35,616 nt of DNA from Clostridia bacterium (GTDB lineage: Bacteria > Bacillota > Clostridia > UMGS1810): positions 40,603 to 76,218 of the forward strand of contig JAFQHQ010000199.1 of NCBI GenBank assembly GCA_017397885.1, read 5' to 3'. The notes beneath the pieces were generated by a model. It had not been told where the DNA came from. It saw only the letters and a list, made by a program, of their open reading frames with translations, and did not search any database. The position numbers were made by a program, and so were the translations under genes. This document shows positions 25,609 to 34,704 of this stretch, in pieces (the stretch's first letter is position 1; each line of letters begins with the position of its first letter).

Positions 25609-28020
25609 TTATTTACAATGCCAAATATTTTTAGCATATTCCATAATAGCACGGTCAGAGGAGAACACGCCTGCTTTTGCAATGTTAGTAAGAGACATAT
25701 CACCGAATTTATATTTGTCGGTGTATGTTTCGGACACTCTCTGCTGAGCTTTAACGTAGGAGTCAAAGTCTGCAAGTGCCATGTAGGCATCGGCTGTGCC
25801 GTAGGCATTTGTGAGAAGTGATTTTGCCACATCGTCAAAGCGTGCACCGAGAACATTGGATGTGAGCATATCCAGAACTTTTTGAAGCTCGGGGTTGTTT
25901 CGTGTGTAGTCAAGAGGTGAATATCCTCTTCTCCATAGCTCGTCAACCTCGTGAGCTTTCATACCAAAGAGGAAGATGTTGTCTTCGCCCACGTTTTCAA
26001 AAATCTCAACATTTGCACCGTCAAGTGTGCCGAGGGTAACCGCACCGTTTATCATAAGCTTCATGTTACCTGTTCCCGAAGCTTCTTTTCCGGCAATGGA
26101 AATCTGTTCGGAAATGTCGGCAGCAGGAATAATCTTTTCGGCAAGGGATACACGGTAATCTTCGATAAACACCACTTTGATTTTCTCTCTTGCTATTGGG
26201 TCATTGTTAATGGTGTTTGAAACCGCAACAATGAGACGGATAATCTGTTTTGCCATGAAATAGCCTGCTGATGCCTTTGCCGCAAAAATGAATGTTCGGG
26301 GCGGAATGTCGAGGTTGGGATTTTCTTTGATTTTGTTGTACATATAAAGAATCTGAAGTACATTTAATAGCTGTCTTTTGTATTCGTGAAGTCTTTTAAT
26401 CTGAATGTCAAAGATTGAATCCGGATCAACATTAATGCCGTTTGCCGAAGAGATGTATTCTGCAAGGCGGATTTTGTTGTTTTTCTTAATTTCAAAGAGA
26501 CGGTCAATAACTTCCTTGTTACCCTTAAACTGCATCAAATCTTCGAGAGCCTTTGAGTCTTTGCGGTATTTTGTGCCGATAAGTTCATCAAGATATGAAC
26601 TAAGCTCGGGATTTGCCTGCATGAGCCAGCGACGGTAGGCAATACCGTTTGTTACATTGGTGAATTTTGAATTGTCAATGTTATAATAGTCTCTGAAAAT
26701 GCTCTCGGTGAGGATGTTTGAGTGAAGCTTTGAAACACCGTTTATGGTGTGACAGCATGCAAGACAAAGGTTTGCCATGCGCACTTCACCGTTTGCAATG
26801 ACTGCCATATAGTCAATTTTTGCATAATCACCGGGATAAATTTCGTGAAGCTTTTGAAGGAGTCTTCTGTTTATTTCGGCAACAATCTGATAGATTCTGG
26901 GAAGCTGATCACGGAACATCCCTTCACTCCAGCGTTCAAGAGCTTCGCTCATGACGGTGTGATTTGTGTAGGAAAGAGTTTTTTGTGTGATTTCCCACGC
27001 ATCGTCCCAGCCGTAGCCATAGTCATCCATGAGGATTCTCATAAGCTCGGGCACGCAAAGTGCAGGGTGGGTGTCGTTAATGTGAACAGACACTTTGTCC
27101 GCAAGGTTATCGAGTGTGGAATATTTTTTGAAATGCTTTGACACAATTGTCTGCAGTGATGCACTTACAAAGAAATATTGCTGTTTGATACGGAGAATTT
27201 TTCCGTCCATATGGTCATCGGCAGGATAGAGAATTTTTGAGATAACCTCTGCCTTTGTGTTTTCTTCCAGAGCTTTTGCATAATCGCCTCTTGAAAAAGC
27301 TGTCATATCGAGGCTCTTCGGAGATTTTGCACTCCAGAGAACAAGTTTATTAACGGCTTTGGAATCATAGCCGGAGATGTACATATCATAAGGCACAGCA
27401 ATTATGGAGCTATAGTCCACGTGATTTACCTTGTAACCGTTTTCGTCAAAACTTTCTTCTACTCTTCCGCCAAATTTAACCTCAACGGATTCATCGGTAC
27501 GTGCAGAAAGCCACACATCACCAAGGTTAAGCCAGTCATCGGGGAATTCCATCTGCCAGCCGTCTATGATTTTTTGTTTGAATATGCCAAACTCATAGCG
27601 AATTGAATAGCCTGTGGCAGGTATTCCGAGAGACGAAAGCGAATCCATGTAGCAGGAGGCAAGTCTGCCAAGACCACCGTTACCAAGACCCGCATCGGGC
27701 TCCATTTCGTAGAGTTCTTCAATGTTTATATCAGCTTTTTTGAGAGCGGCAGTAAACTGCTTTTCAAGCTTGAGATTGCATATGTTGTTGCGAAGTGATG
27801 TTCCAACAAGAAATTCCATGGACATGTAATAAACCTGCTTGGATTCCTTGTCTTTAACAGTCTTTGTGAATTCAACATTCTTTTCAATTAAAATATCCTT
27901 TATTACAAGACACAGACTTTTGTATGCCTGCTGTTTTGTGGCATCGGCAATGGAACAGCCAAACTGTTTTTTGCACGCATCATCCACGAGAGTAAATGCA
28001 CTTTTCTGATCTATTTTCAT
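25609..28020 (-). CDS. glgP: Glycogen/maltodextrin phosphorylase (GT35)
   Basis: 803 residues, the usual length for bacterial phosphorylases. It releases glucose-1-phosphate from alpha-1,4-glucan chains using phosphate and pyridoxal phosphate. Visible hallmarks are GLGNGGLGRLASC (about 111-123), the ATGYSIRYEFGIFKQ segment, HINDTHPAL (313-321) and the PLP-lysine signature G-T-G-N-M-K654-L-M-I-N-G-A. No signal peptide; cytoplasmic. Start ATG 28020 has GGAAAGGA upstream and a strong promoter just before it. The nearby GH13 enzyme can debranch or shorten products, which suggests joint storage-glucan or maltodextrin turnover. The split between glycogen and maltodextrin preference is not readable. 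Confidence 0.96.
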   Translation of the reverse strand: MKIDQKSAFTLVDDACKKQFGCSIADATKQQAYKSLCLVIKDILIEKNVEFTKTVKDKESKQVYYMSMEFLVGTSLRNNICNLKLEKQFTAALKKADINIEELYEMEPDAGLGNGGLGRLASCYMDSLSSLGIPATGYSIRYEFGIFKQKIIDGWQMEFPDDWLNLGDVWLSARTDESVEVKFGGRVEESFDENGYKVNHVDYSSIIAVPYDMYISGYDSKAVNKLVLWSAKSPKSLDMTAFSRGDYAKALEENTKAEVISKILYPADDHMDGKILRIKQQYFFVSASLQTIVSKHFKKYSTLDNLADKVSVHINDTHPALCVPELMRILMDDYGYGWDDAWEITQKTLSYTNHTVMSEALERWSEGMFRDQLPRIYQIVAEINRRLLQKLHEIYPGDYAKIDYMAVIANGEVRMANLCLACCHTINGVSKLHSNILTESIFRDYYNIDNSKFTNVTNGIAYRRWLMQANPELSSYLDELIGTKYRKDSKALEDLMQFKGNKEVIDRLFEIKKNNKIRLAEYISSANGINVDPDSIFDIQIKRLHEYKRQLLNVLQILYMYNKIKENPNLDIPPRTFIFAAKASAGYFMAKQIIRLIVAVSNTINNDPIAREKIKVVFIEDYRVSLAEKIIPAADISEQISIAGKEASGTGNMKLMINGAVTLGTLDGANVEIFENVGEDNIFLFGMKAHEVDELWRRGYSPLDYTRNNPELQKVLDMLTSNVLGARFDDVAKSLLTNAYGTADAYMALADFDSYVKAQQRVSETYTDKYKFGDMSLTNIAKAGVFSSDRAIMEYAKNIWHCK

Positions 28021-28055
28021 TTTTAAATCCTTTCCAAATTTTTATATATGTTAGT

Positions 28056-28084
28056 ATTATATCACACAAAAGCTATAATATCAA
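28056..28084 (-). promoter_or_regulatory. Strong extended -10 promoter of glgP
   Basis: On the minus strand TTGATA (28084-28079), a 17-base spacer ending TGTGA, and a perfect TATAAT (28061-28056), 36 bases before the glgP ATG. The TGTG is best read as the Gram-positive -16 element. Confidence 0.75.
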
Positions 28085-28122
28085 CAAAAAAATCTCAATT
28101 AAATAAATTTAATTATTCCAAC

Positions 28123-28151
28123 TGGACATTACCCATTGTATATGGTATAAT
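28123..28151 (+). promoter_or_regulatory. Extended -10 promoter of the MATE transporter pair
   Basis: TGGACA (28123-28128), a 17-base spacer ending TGG, and a perfect TATAAT (28146-28151). It implies a leader of about 60 bases before the first MATE start. Confidence 0.7.
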
Positions 28152-28216
28152 ATATGTAGCCATAACAACCAACATTAAGGACAACATCAGCTACAGTCGT
28201 TAAGGCTAAAATATGA

Positions 28217-29596
28217 ATGGAGATAATGATTGTGTTTAAAAATTCAAACCAAAGAAGAAGTCTGGATGTAACATCGGGTCCAATGCTTGGAAAAATATTC
28301 AGCTTTGCAATTCCCATAATTCTCTCCGGTATACTTCAGCAAACCTTTAACACTGCAGACACCATTGTAGTTGGGCGCGGAGCAAGCTCCGAAGCGCTTG
28401 GCGGAGTGAGCGCCTGTTCATCACTTATCAATCTGATAATTTGCATTTTCGGTGGTTTGTCCATTGGTGCCACTGTTTCCATATCTCAGGCAATTGGGGC
28501 GAAGGACGAGCAAAAAGCAGGAAGGTTAGCTCACACAGCAATTGCAACTGCCCTTCTTGGCGGTGTGTTTCTCGGCATTTTGGGAATAGCTTTATCAAAA
28601 CCCTTGTTAAAGCTTATGGGTACACCGAAAGAAAACATTGATTATGCCGTAAAATATATGCGCATATATTTTGCGGGTGCACCGTTTTTACTTCTCTATA
28701 ACTACGGGAGTGCAATTTTAAGAACTGTGGGTGATACAAAAAGACCGCTTATCTTCCTTGCCACGGGCGGAATTGCAAATGTAATTCTTAACCTTGTGAT
28801 GGTTCTCGGTCTCGGAATGGATTCCGACGGTGTTGCGATAGCAACGGTTGCGTCAAATGTTATTGCTTCGGCTCTTGTTTTATACACTCTGATTCACAGT
28901 CACCATGTGTGCAGAATCTTTCCCCGAAATATACGCATTTCATTTAAAGAATTCAAACGCATTCTTGCCCTCGGAGTTCCTGCAGGCATTCAGAGCGGAA
29001 TGTTTTCCATATCAAATGTTGTGCTTCAGTCATCAATCAACTCCTTTGGTCCTGCCATGGTTGCCGGCAACGGTGCGGCGGCTTCGGTGGATAGCTATGC
29101 GGCATTTGTTTCCGAAGGTTTTTCCCAAACCGCAATAACATTTTCGGGTCAGAATATGGGTGCAAAAAAATATGACAGACTTAAAACAGTGTTCCTGCAG
29201 ACTAATCTTTCGGGGATTATCATTGTAGCACTTGTTGCGGCAATAATTATTCCCTTCAGAGAAAATGTAATTTCGATTTTTATCACCGACAATCCCGAGG
29301 CGGTTGCGGCAGGTTGTGAAAGGCTCATGTGGGTTCTTCTCCCCCACTGCATCGGTTCTGCCATGACCATAACAAGCTCGGTTTTAAGAGGCATGGGCAA
29401 ATCTGTTCAGCCCATGATTGCAACAGTTTTCGGTGTTTGTGTGGTCAGGATGATTTGGGTTGTTACGATTTTCAGACACTTCGGTACAATCAGGTCACTG
29501 TATCTTGTTTATCCCGTAACATGGATTCTTACACTGTCTATGGTGGTTATGCTGTTTTGGATTAACTATAAAAGAGTCAAAAAACTTCAACAATGA
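28217..29596 (+). CDS. MATE-family multidrug/metabolite efflux transporter, first of two
   Basis: 459 residues from the first ATG. About twelve hydrophobic segments run through the protein. It opens with the MATE motif region SGPMLGKIFSFAIPIILSGILQQ and contains GRGASSEALGGVS, TVGDTKRP (about 172-180) and a repeat-like second half. The family exports cationic drugs or metabolites using a Na+ or H+ gradient; substrate unknown. The start is uncertain: the only good Shine-Dalgarno (GGAG, 28219-28222) suits a GTG at 28232 (9-base gap) better than ATG 28217 or 28226. A GTG start would remove five residues outside the first helix. The second MATE gene starts 21 bases after its stop, so the two form an operon. 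Confidence 0.9.
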   Translation: MEIMIVFKNSNQRRSLDVTSGPMLGKIFSFAIPIILSGILQQTFNTADTIVVGRGASSEALGGVSACSSLINLIICIFGGLSIGATVSISQAIGAKDEQKAGRLAHTAIATALLGGVFLGILGIALSKPLLKLMGTPKENIDYAVKYMRIYFAGAPFLLLYNYGSAILRTVGDTKRPLIFLATGGIANVILNLVMVLGLGMDSDGVAIATVASNVIASALVLYTLIHSHHVCRIFPRNIRISFKEFKRILALGVPAGIQSGMFSISNVVLQSSINSFGPAMVAGNGAAASVDSYAAFVSEGFSQTAITFSGQNMGAKKYDRLKTVFLQTNLSGIIIVALVAAIIIPFRENVISIFITDNPEAVAAGCERLMWVLLPHCIGSAMTITSSVLRGMGKSVQPMIATVFGVCVVRMIWVVTIFRHFGTIRSLYLVYPVTWILTLSMVVMLFWINYKRVKKLQQ

Positions 29597-29617
29597 TTTA
29601 TACCAAGGGAGATTTTT

Positions 29618-30967
29618 ATGGCAAAAACAACAGACATGACAAAGGGCAAACCCCTTAAACTCATTTTAAACTTTGCCCTGCCGCTTATTGTAACAAACTT
29701 GGGTCAACAGCTCTACATGATTGCCGATGCGGCAATTGTGGGAAGGGGAATTGGCGTAAAGGCACTTGCCTCGGTGGGTGCCGCAGACTGGGTATATTGG
29801 ATGGTACTTTGGACGGTTATGATGCTCACTCAGGGCTTTTCGATGTTTGTTTCCAGGCACTTCGGTGAAAAAAACATGACCGATATGAACCGAGTTGTTG
29901 CAATGTCAACAGAGCTTTGTGCTTTTTTCGGCGTGATTTTAACCGTGGCGGGGCTTTTTGCCGTGAGACCGGTTCTTAATCTGCTCGGCACTCCGGGCGA
30001 CATAACAGACGGTTCGGCAACTTATCTTAACACCATGATATCGGGTACGGTCATTGTTTGCGCCTACAACATGGCATCGGCAATTTTGCGTGCTGTGGGC
30101 GACGGAAAAACTCCCCTTGTGGCAATGATTATTTCGGCTGTTTTGAACGTGGGTCTCGATTTGCTGTTTGTTATATGGTTTAATTGGGGAATATTCGGTG
30201 CGGCTTTTGCATCGGTTATATCACAGCTTTTCTCGTTTTTGTATTGCTTTGCCGTTCTTGCAAAATCCGATTACATAAACATTTCAAAGGAAATGTGGAA
30301 GCCTGACGGGAAGCTCATAAGAAAACTTCTTGCATTTGCGTTGCCGCTTGCGGCACAATATATGATAATAAATTTGGGCGGAATTGTGCTGCAGTCTACG
30401 GTAAATAGCCAAGGAAGCATGTTTGTGGCAGGTTTTACCGCAACAAACAAGCTTTACGGTCTTTTGGAAAGCTCTGCCATATCTTTAGGCACTGCCTTTT
30501 CAACATATTTTGCCCAGAACTTTGGTGCCAAAAACGAATTACGCATAAAAAGAGGAATGAAAACTGCAATTTTGCTTTCTTTGGCGGCATCTCTTGTGAT
30601 AATGCTTGTTGTTTTTGTTTTGGGAAGATTTTTGCTTATGCTGTTTTTGGATACATCGGAGGCGGGTGCCTTTGAAGCACTTGATATTGCCGAGAAATAT
30701 CTCATGATTATGGCTTTGTGCTTGCCTGTTTTGTATCTCATATACGTATACCGAAGTGTTTTGCAGTCGGCAGGCAATTCCACATGGTCACTCATTTCGG
30801 GATTCGGAGAGCTTTTTGTGCGTGCGGGCATGTCAAAAATTGTCTTTGGCTTTGCAGGAGTCGGAGTGCTTTATTGGACAGAACCCCTTGCATGGCTTGC
30901 CGCACTTTTGTTTGTTATGATTCCTTATTATATAAAACAAAAAAGAAAAACACTTGCAATTTTTTAA
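29618..30967 (+). CDS. MATE-family efflux transporter, second of two
   Basis: 449 residues, about twelve membrane segments. It begins with MTKGKPLKLILNFALPLIV and contains GRGIGVKALASVGAADW and the family's A-V-G-D-G-K-T-P-L loop. It is clearly a MATE transporter but diverged from its neighbour, so this is not a recent duplicate. ATG 29618 follows AAGGGAGA. It shares the promoter at 28123-28151 with the first gene; perhaps the two export related compounds. Its last codons overlap the -35 region of the thiamine operon promoter. That overlap does not by itself link it to thiamine, since it lies upstream of the riboswitch. Confidence 0.92.
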   Translation: MAKTTDMTKGKPLKLILNFALPLIVTNLGQQLYMIADAAIVGRGIGVKALASVGAADWVYWMVLWTVMMLTQGFSMFVSRHFGEKNMTDMNRVVAMSTELCAFFGVILTVAGLFAVRPVLNLLGTPGDITDGSATYLNTMISGTVIVCAYNMASAILRAVGDGKTPLVAMIISAVLNVGLDLLFVIWFNWGIFGAAFASVISQLFSFLYCFAVLAKSDYINISKEMWKPDGKLIRKLLAFALPLAAQYMIINLGGIVLQSTVNSQGSMFVAGFTATNKLYGLLESSAISLGTAFSTYFAQNFGAKNELRIKRGMKTAILLSLAASLVIMLVVFVLGRFLLMLFLDTSEAGAFEALDIAEKYLMIMALCLPVLYLIYVYRSVLQSAGNSTWSLISGFGELFVRAGMSKIVFGFAGVGVLYWTEPLAWLAALLFVMIPYYIKQKRKTLAIF

Positions 30968-30982
30968 CAAACGTGTTATACT
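30954..30982 (+). promoter_or_regulatory. Promoter of the thiamine operon, overlapping the end of the MATE gene
   Basis: TTGCAA (30954-30959), a 17-base spacer ending TGT, and TATACT (30977-30982). The -35 lies inside the last codons of the upstream transporter gene, and the riboswitch starts about 12 bases after the -10. Confidence 0.65.
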
Positions 30983-30993
30983 GTAAAAAAATA

Positions 30994-31080
30994 AAGACGG
31001 GAGCTTGTGTTACAGGCTGAGAGGAAGGTATAACCTTCGACCGAGAACCTGATTTGGATAATGCCAACGTAGGGATGCCT
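30994..31080 (+). ncRNA. TPP riboswitch (THI element) aptamer
   Basis: It binds thiamine pyrophosphate in the nascent RNA and switches the downstream thi genes off. Conserved elements are CUGAGA (31017-31022), a GAAGG/CCUUC P3 stem (31024-31028 with 31034-31038), and ACCUGAUUUGGAUAAUGCC followed by AACGUAGGGA (31047-31075). Relative to the common CUGG/CCAG pairing in P5, this one has UUGG/CCAA, a compensatory change that supports the structure. The P1 closing helix is short and not well resolved by eye. A terminator lies about 40 bases downstream. Confidence 0.95.
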
Positions 31081-31121
31081 GAACAATAGCTTCGGGAATG
31101 TCATATAATCTATGTATTTTT

Positions 31122-31152
31122 AGGAGTTACCAAATCGGTAGCTCCTTTTTTT
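31122..31152 (+). terminator. Riboswitch-controlled intrinsic terminator
   Basis: Ten-base-pair stem AGGAGTTACC/GGTAGCTCCT (31122-31131 with 31137-31146, one G-U) with loop AAATC and a seven-T tract. It ends 28 bases before thiS. Its 5' arm and loop can instead pair with the aptamer (see findings). Confidence 0.92.
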
Positions 31153-31180
31153 GTTGTAATTTTTCGGGGGAGGGATTTGT

Positions 31181-31375
31181 ATGGTAAGAATTAACGGAAA
31201 AGATTTGGATATTGGCGGCAAGTCTGTTGCGGAATATCTCGATTTTGCAGGCTACGACTTAAAGCGTGTTGCCGTGGAACTCAATGGCGAAATTGTTCCC
31301 AAAGCACAGTATGCAAATACCGTTTTTAAGGATGGCGACAGCGTTGAGGTTGTAAGCTTTGTGGGAGGTGGTTGA
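31181..31375 (+). CDS. thiS: Sulfur carrier protein ThiS
   Basis: 64 residues, the normal length. A ubiquitin-fold protein ending V-G-G-G, whose C-terminal glycine is adenylated by ThiF and converted to a thiocarboxylate that donates sulfur to the thiazole ring on ThiG. Central [11 protein letters not shown] matches the family. GGGGGAGGGA before ATG 31181 supports the start. First gene of the operon behind the TPP riboswitch. Its last Gly codons also provide the ribosome binding site for thiF. Confidence 0.93.
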   Translation: MVRINGKDLDIGGKSVAEYLDFAGYDLKRVAVELNGEIVPKAQYANTVFKDGDSVEVVSFVGGG

Positions 31376-31376
31376 T

Positions 31377-32030
31377 GTGATACCGACTAAAGAAGAATGG
31401 ATTAAAGCACTAAATGACCGACACGGCATCGGGCTTCAAAAGAAAATATCACTTGCAACCGTTGCCATATGCGGTCTTGGCGGTCTCGGCTCAAACATAG
31501 CCATAGCACTTGCCCGCTTGGGCATAGGGAAACTGATACTCATTGATTTTGACAAGGTGGATATAACAAATCTGCATCGTCAGCAGTACAAGGCGAATCA
31601 AATCGGAATGAGAAAGACCGAAGCCCTGCGGGATAATTTGAAAGAAATAAATCCGTATATTGTAACGGAAATACACAATGTTTATGTTAATGAAAACAAT
31701 GCAATGAGTGTGCTTTCAGATGCAGATATTGTCTGTGAAGCTTTTGACAACCCGGAATGTAAAGCAATGCTGACAAATCTTGTTTTGGAAAAAATGTGTG
31801 AAAAATACATTGTTGCCGCATCGGGAATGGCAGGCTTGGATAGTGCCAACCTTATAAAAACAAGAAAAATTTCAAAACGGTTTTATCTTTGCGGTGATGA
31901 AGTGAGCGATATAAAAGACGGAATCGGTCTTTTATCACCACGGGTTATGGTGTGTGCCGCACATCAGGCACATACGGTTTTAAGAATTATAGCAGAAGAA
32001 TGGAAAGAAGGAAATGAAAATGAACAATGA
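31377..32030 (+). CDS. thiF: ThiS adenylyltransferase ThiF
   Basis: 217 residues, the short clostridial form of the HesA/MoeB/ThiF family. The nucleotide-binding loop G-L-G-G-L-G-S-N is at about 31-38, [13 protein letters not shown] at about 56-68, and a C-terminal [13 protein letters not shown] segment follows. It activates the ThiS C-terminus with ATP. The preferred start is the GTG at 31377, eight bases after GGGAGG inside the end of thiS. A TTG at 31359 would overlap thiS and lacks a ribosome binding site. Its end overlaps the thiG start by 11 bases, indicating translational coupling. Confidence 0.9.
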   Translation: MIPTKEEWIKALNDRHGIGLQKKISLATVAICGLGGLGSNIAIALARLGIGKLILIDFDKVDITNLHRQQYKANQIGMRKTEALRDNLKEINPYIVTEIHNVYVNENNAMSVLSDADIVCEAFDNPECKAMLTNLVLEKMCEKYIVAASGMAGLDSANLIKTRKISKRFYLCGDEVSDIKDGIGLLSPRVMVCAAHQAHTVLRIIAEEWKEGNENEQ

Positions 32031-32790
32031 CAAACTTGTTATCGGAGGTCACGAATTTAATTCCCGTTTTATTTTGGGATCTGGAAAATATTCTCTTAAT
32101 TTGATTGAAGCTGCCGTAAAGGATGCAGGAGCGGAGATTATAACACTTGCTGTCCGCCGTGCAAACACAAAGGAACAGGAAAATATTTTGGATTATATTC
32201 CAAAGGGAATTACGCTTCTCCCCAACACAAGCGGAGCAAGAAATGCCGAGGAAGCAGTGAGAATTGCAAGACTTGCCCGTGAGCTTGGGTGCGGTAATTT
32301 TGTAAAAATTGAAATTATGCGCGATTCAAAATATCTTCTTCCGGATAATCAGGAAACAATCAGAGCAACGGAAATTCTTGCAAATGACGGATTTGTTGTT
32401 ATGCCGTATATGTACCCGGATTTGAATGTTGCCCGTGATTTGGTAAATGCCGGCGCCGCAACCATAATGCCCCTTGCATCACCCATGGGGTCGAATAAAG
32501 GTCTTGCAACAAAGGATTTTATTCAGATTCTTATTGACGAGATTGACCTTCCGATTATTGTTGATGCAGGCATCGGCAAGCCGTCACAGGCTTGCGAAGC
32601 TATGGAAATGGGTGCTGCTGCAATTATGGCAAATACAGCCTTAGCGACCGCAGGCAATCTTCCTCTTATGGCATCTGCCTTTCGTCAGGCAATTGAAGCA
32701 GGCAGAAAAGCATATCTTTCGGGTCTTGGCAGGGTTCTTAGCCGAGGTGCCTCCGCATCCGATCCTTTAACGGGATTTTTGCGTGATTAA
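32020..32790 (+). CDS. thiG: Thiazole synthase ThiG
   Basis: 256 residues, a TIM barrel that condenses 1-deoxy-D-xylulose 5-phosphate, dehydroglycine and ThiS thiocarboxylate into thiazole phosphate. Lys96 in N-F-V-K-I-E-I falls at the position of the imine-forming lysine of the family. [11 protein letters not shown] and [10 protein letters not shown] provide the phosphate-binding loops. ATG 32020 is chosen because AAGG lies eight bases upstream; the ATG at 32014 is only two bases from it. It overlaps thiF and is followed 12 bases later by thiH. Confidence 0.96.
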   Translation: MNNDKLVIGGHEFNSRFILGSGKYSLNLIEAAVKDAGAEIITLAVRRANTKEQENILDYIPKGITLLPNTSGARNAEEAVRIARLARELGCGNFVKIEIMRDSKYLLPDNQETIRATEILANDGFVVMPYMYPDLNVARDLVNAGAATIMPLASPMGSNKGLATKDFIQILIDEIDLPIIVDAGIGKPSQACEAMEMGAAAIMANTALATAGNLPLMASAFRQAIEAGRKAYLSGLGRVLSRGASASDPLTGFLRD

Positions 32791-32802
32791 GGGGGATGAA
32801 AA

Positions 32803-34056
32803 ATGGAAAATCAATTTTTTGTGGATTCAAAGCATTTATCTTTGGAAGCACTTGCAAAAAAGCATCTGATAGAAACCGATCCATCTTCACGAAAAAATCA
32901 CATGGAATATTTGCCGGGTATGGAGAAAATAGAATCGGATGTTTGCAAAAATGTAATGGAGCAGATGAATTCTTTTGACTACTCAAAATACACTGCTAAA
33001 GACGTAAAAGCGGCATTGGACCATGAAAAATGTACCATAGACGATTTCAAGGCACTGCTTTCTCCTGCGGCAGAGCCGTTTTTGGAACAAATGGCACAGA
33101 GAGCGAGACTTGAAACAAGCAAGCATTTCGGAAATACAGTATATCTTTTTACACCCTTATACATAGCCAATTACTGCGAGAATTACTGCGTGTATTGTGG
33201 TTTTAATTGCTATAACCATATTAACCGAATGAAGCTTTCTCCGGAACAAATTGAAAAAGAAATGAAGGTTATTGCAGACAGCGGTATGGAAGAAATACTG
33301 ATACTTACAGGCGAGAGCCGTGCTCACAGTGATATTGATTATATCGGTGAAGCTTGCAAGCTTGCAAGAAAATACTTTCGTATGGTTGGTCTTGAAATAT
33401 ATCCTGTCAATACCGACGAATATAAGTACCTTCACGAATGCGGTGCTGACTATGTAACCGTATTTCAGGAAACCTATGATACAGATAAATATGAACAGCT
33501 TCACCTTCTCGGTCACAAGCGTGTGTGGCCTTACCGTTTTGACGCACAGGAACGGGCACTTATGGGCGGCATGAGAGGTGTGGCATTTTCCGCCCTTTTG
33601 GGACTTTCGGATTTCAGAAAGGATGCTTTGGCAAGCGGGCTTCACGTGTACTATCTTCAACGAAAATACCCTCACGCAGAAATGTCTCTGTCATGCCCCA
33701 GACTCAGACCGATTATCAATAACGATAAAATCAATCCATTGGACGTTCATGAAAAACAGCTTTGTCAAATAATCTGTGCATACCGTATCTTCTTACCCTT
33801 TGTCGGCATTACCGTATCTTCCCGTGAAAGTGCAGAATTCAGAAACGGCATTGTAAAAATTGCCGCAACAAAGGTGTCGGCAGGGGTTTCTACCGGGATT
33901 GGCGACCACGAAAGCAAATATAACGGCAAAGAAACAGACGAGGTTCAGGGCGATGAACAGTTTGAGATTGACGATAACAGAAGTCTTGACAAAATGTATA
34001 AAGACATTTCGGATGAAGGTCTGCAGCCCATTTTGAATGACTATCTTTATGTGTAG
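32803..34056 (+). CDS. thiH: 2-iminoacetate synthase ThiH (radical SAM)
   Basis: 417 residues. The radical SAM cluster motif C125-x3-C129-x2-C132 is present (NYCENYCVYCGF). The enzyme splits tyrosine into dehydroglycine, which ThiG uses, and p-cresol. That implies an anaerobic, tyrosine-dependent route rather than the glycine oxidase ThiO route. The start ATG 32803 has GGGGGA seven bases upstream. The first ~32 residues precede the usual clostridial beginning (around HMEYLPGME) and look like an extra N-terminal extension. An internal ATG at 32902 has no ribosome binding site, so the extension is probably real. Confidence 0.96.
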   Translation: MENQFFVDSKHLSLEALAKKHLIETDPSSRKNHMEYLPGMEKIESDVCKNVMEQMNSFDYSKYTAKDVKAALDHEKCTIDDFKALLSPAAEPFLEQMAQRARLETSKHFGNTVYLFTPLYIANYCENYCVYCGFNCYNHINRMKLSPEQIEKEMKVIADSGMEEILILTGESRAHSDIDYIGEACKLARKYFRMVGLEIYPVNTDEYKYLHECGADYVTVFQETYDTDKYEQLHLLGHKRVWPYRFDAQERALMGGMRGVAFSALLGLSDFRKDALASGLHVYYLQRKYPHAEMSLSCPRLRPIINNDKINPLDVHEKQLCQIICAYRIFLPFVGITVSSRESAEFRNGIVKIAATKVSAGVSTGIGDHESKYNGKETDEVQGDEQFEIDDNRSLDKMYKDISDEGLQPILNDYLYV

Positions 34057-34068
34057 GAGAAAAAGAAG

Positions 34069-34704
34069 ATGAGAGATTTTGATACAACACTTTATTTTAT
34101 AACAGACAGCACCGGATTCGGTGAAGAAGAATTTTTAAGAAGAACCGAAGAAGCCTTAAAAGGCGGGGCAACAATAGTGCAGCTTCGGGAAAAAGACAAA
34201 ACCGCAAGGGAATATGTTTCTCTTGCACGAAAGGTACACACACTTACAAAAAAATATAACGTACCCCTCATCATTGACGACAGAGTGGATGTTGCACTCG
34301 GCATGGGGGCAGAGGGTGTTCATCTCGGGCAAAGTGATATGCCCATAGATATTGCAAGAAAAATCCTTGGCGATGATTTTATTATCGGAGCAACAACCAA
34401 AACAGTTCCGCAGGCTCTTGAAGCATACAGACAGGGTGCAGATTATCTTGGCGTAGGTGCAATTTATCCGACCACAACAAAGGTTAAAACCGTTCTCACA
34501 TCAACCGAAACCCTTGATGCAATATGCAAAGCAGTGCCGATTCCCGTAAATGCCATCGGCGGACTGAACAAAAACAATACACATGTCCTTGAAGGGATTG
34601 ATATTGCAGGCATCTGCGTGGTTTCTGCAATTATGAAGGCAGATGACCCCAAGGGCGAAGCCGAAACTCTTCTTAAAATAGCGAAGGAATTGAAACGAAA
34701 ATGA
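34069..34704 (+). CDS. thiE: Thiamine phosphate synthase ThiE
   Basis: 211 residues, the family's normal length. It joins HMP pyrophosphate with thiazole phosphate to give thiamine monophosphate. Motifs are QLREKDK (about 40-46), D-D-R-V-D-V-A-L, G-V-H-L-G-Q-S-D-M-P (about 84-93), GATTKT and G-A-I-Y-P-T-T-T-K, and N-A-I-G-G. ATG 34069 follows AGGAG 12 bases after the thiH stop. Its stop overlaps the start of thiD by four bases (ATGA). Confidence 0.96.
   Translation: MRDFDTTLYFITDSTGFGEEEFLRRTEEALKGGATIVQLREKDKTAREYVSLARKVHTLTKKYNVPLIIDDRVDVALGMGAEGVHLGQSDMPIDIARKILGDDFIIGATTKTVPQALEAYRQGADYLGVGAIYPTTTKVKTVLTSTETLDAICKAVPIPVNAIGGLNKNNTHVLEGIDIAGICVVSAIMKADDPKGEAETLLKIAKELKRK

Noticed and set aside
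28056-28068. TGTGA before the -10 of glgP and of the GH13 gene as a CRP half-site
   Set aside because: Only half-sites are present, at the exact place of the Gram-positive TRTG -16 promoter element, so the promoter explanation is enough.
29618-30967. Second MATE protein as a thiamine transporter
   Set aside because: It lies upstream of the TPP riboswitch and shares the promoter of the other MATE gene; nothing in its sequence points to thiamine.
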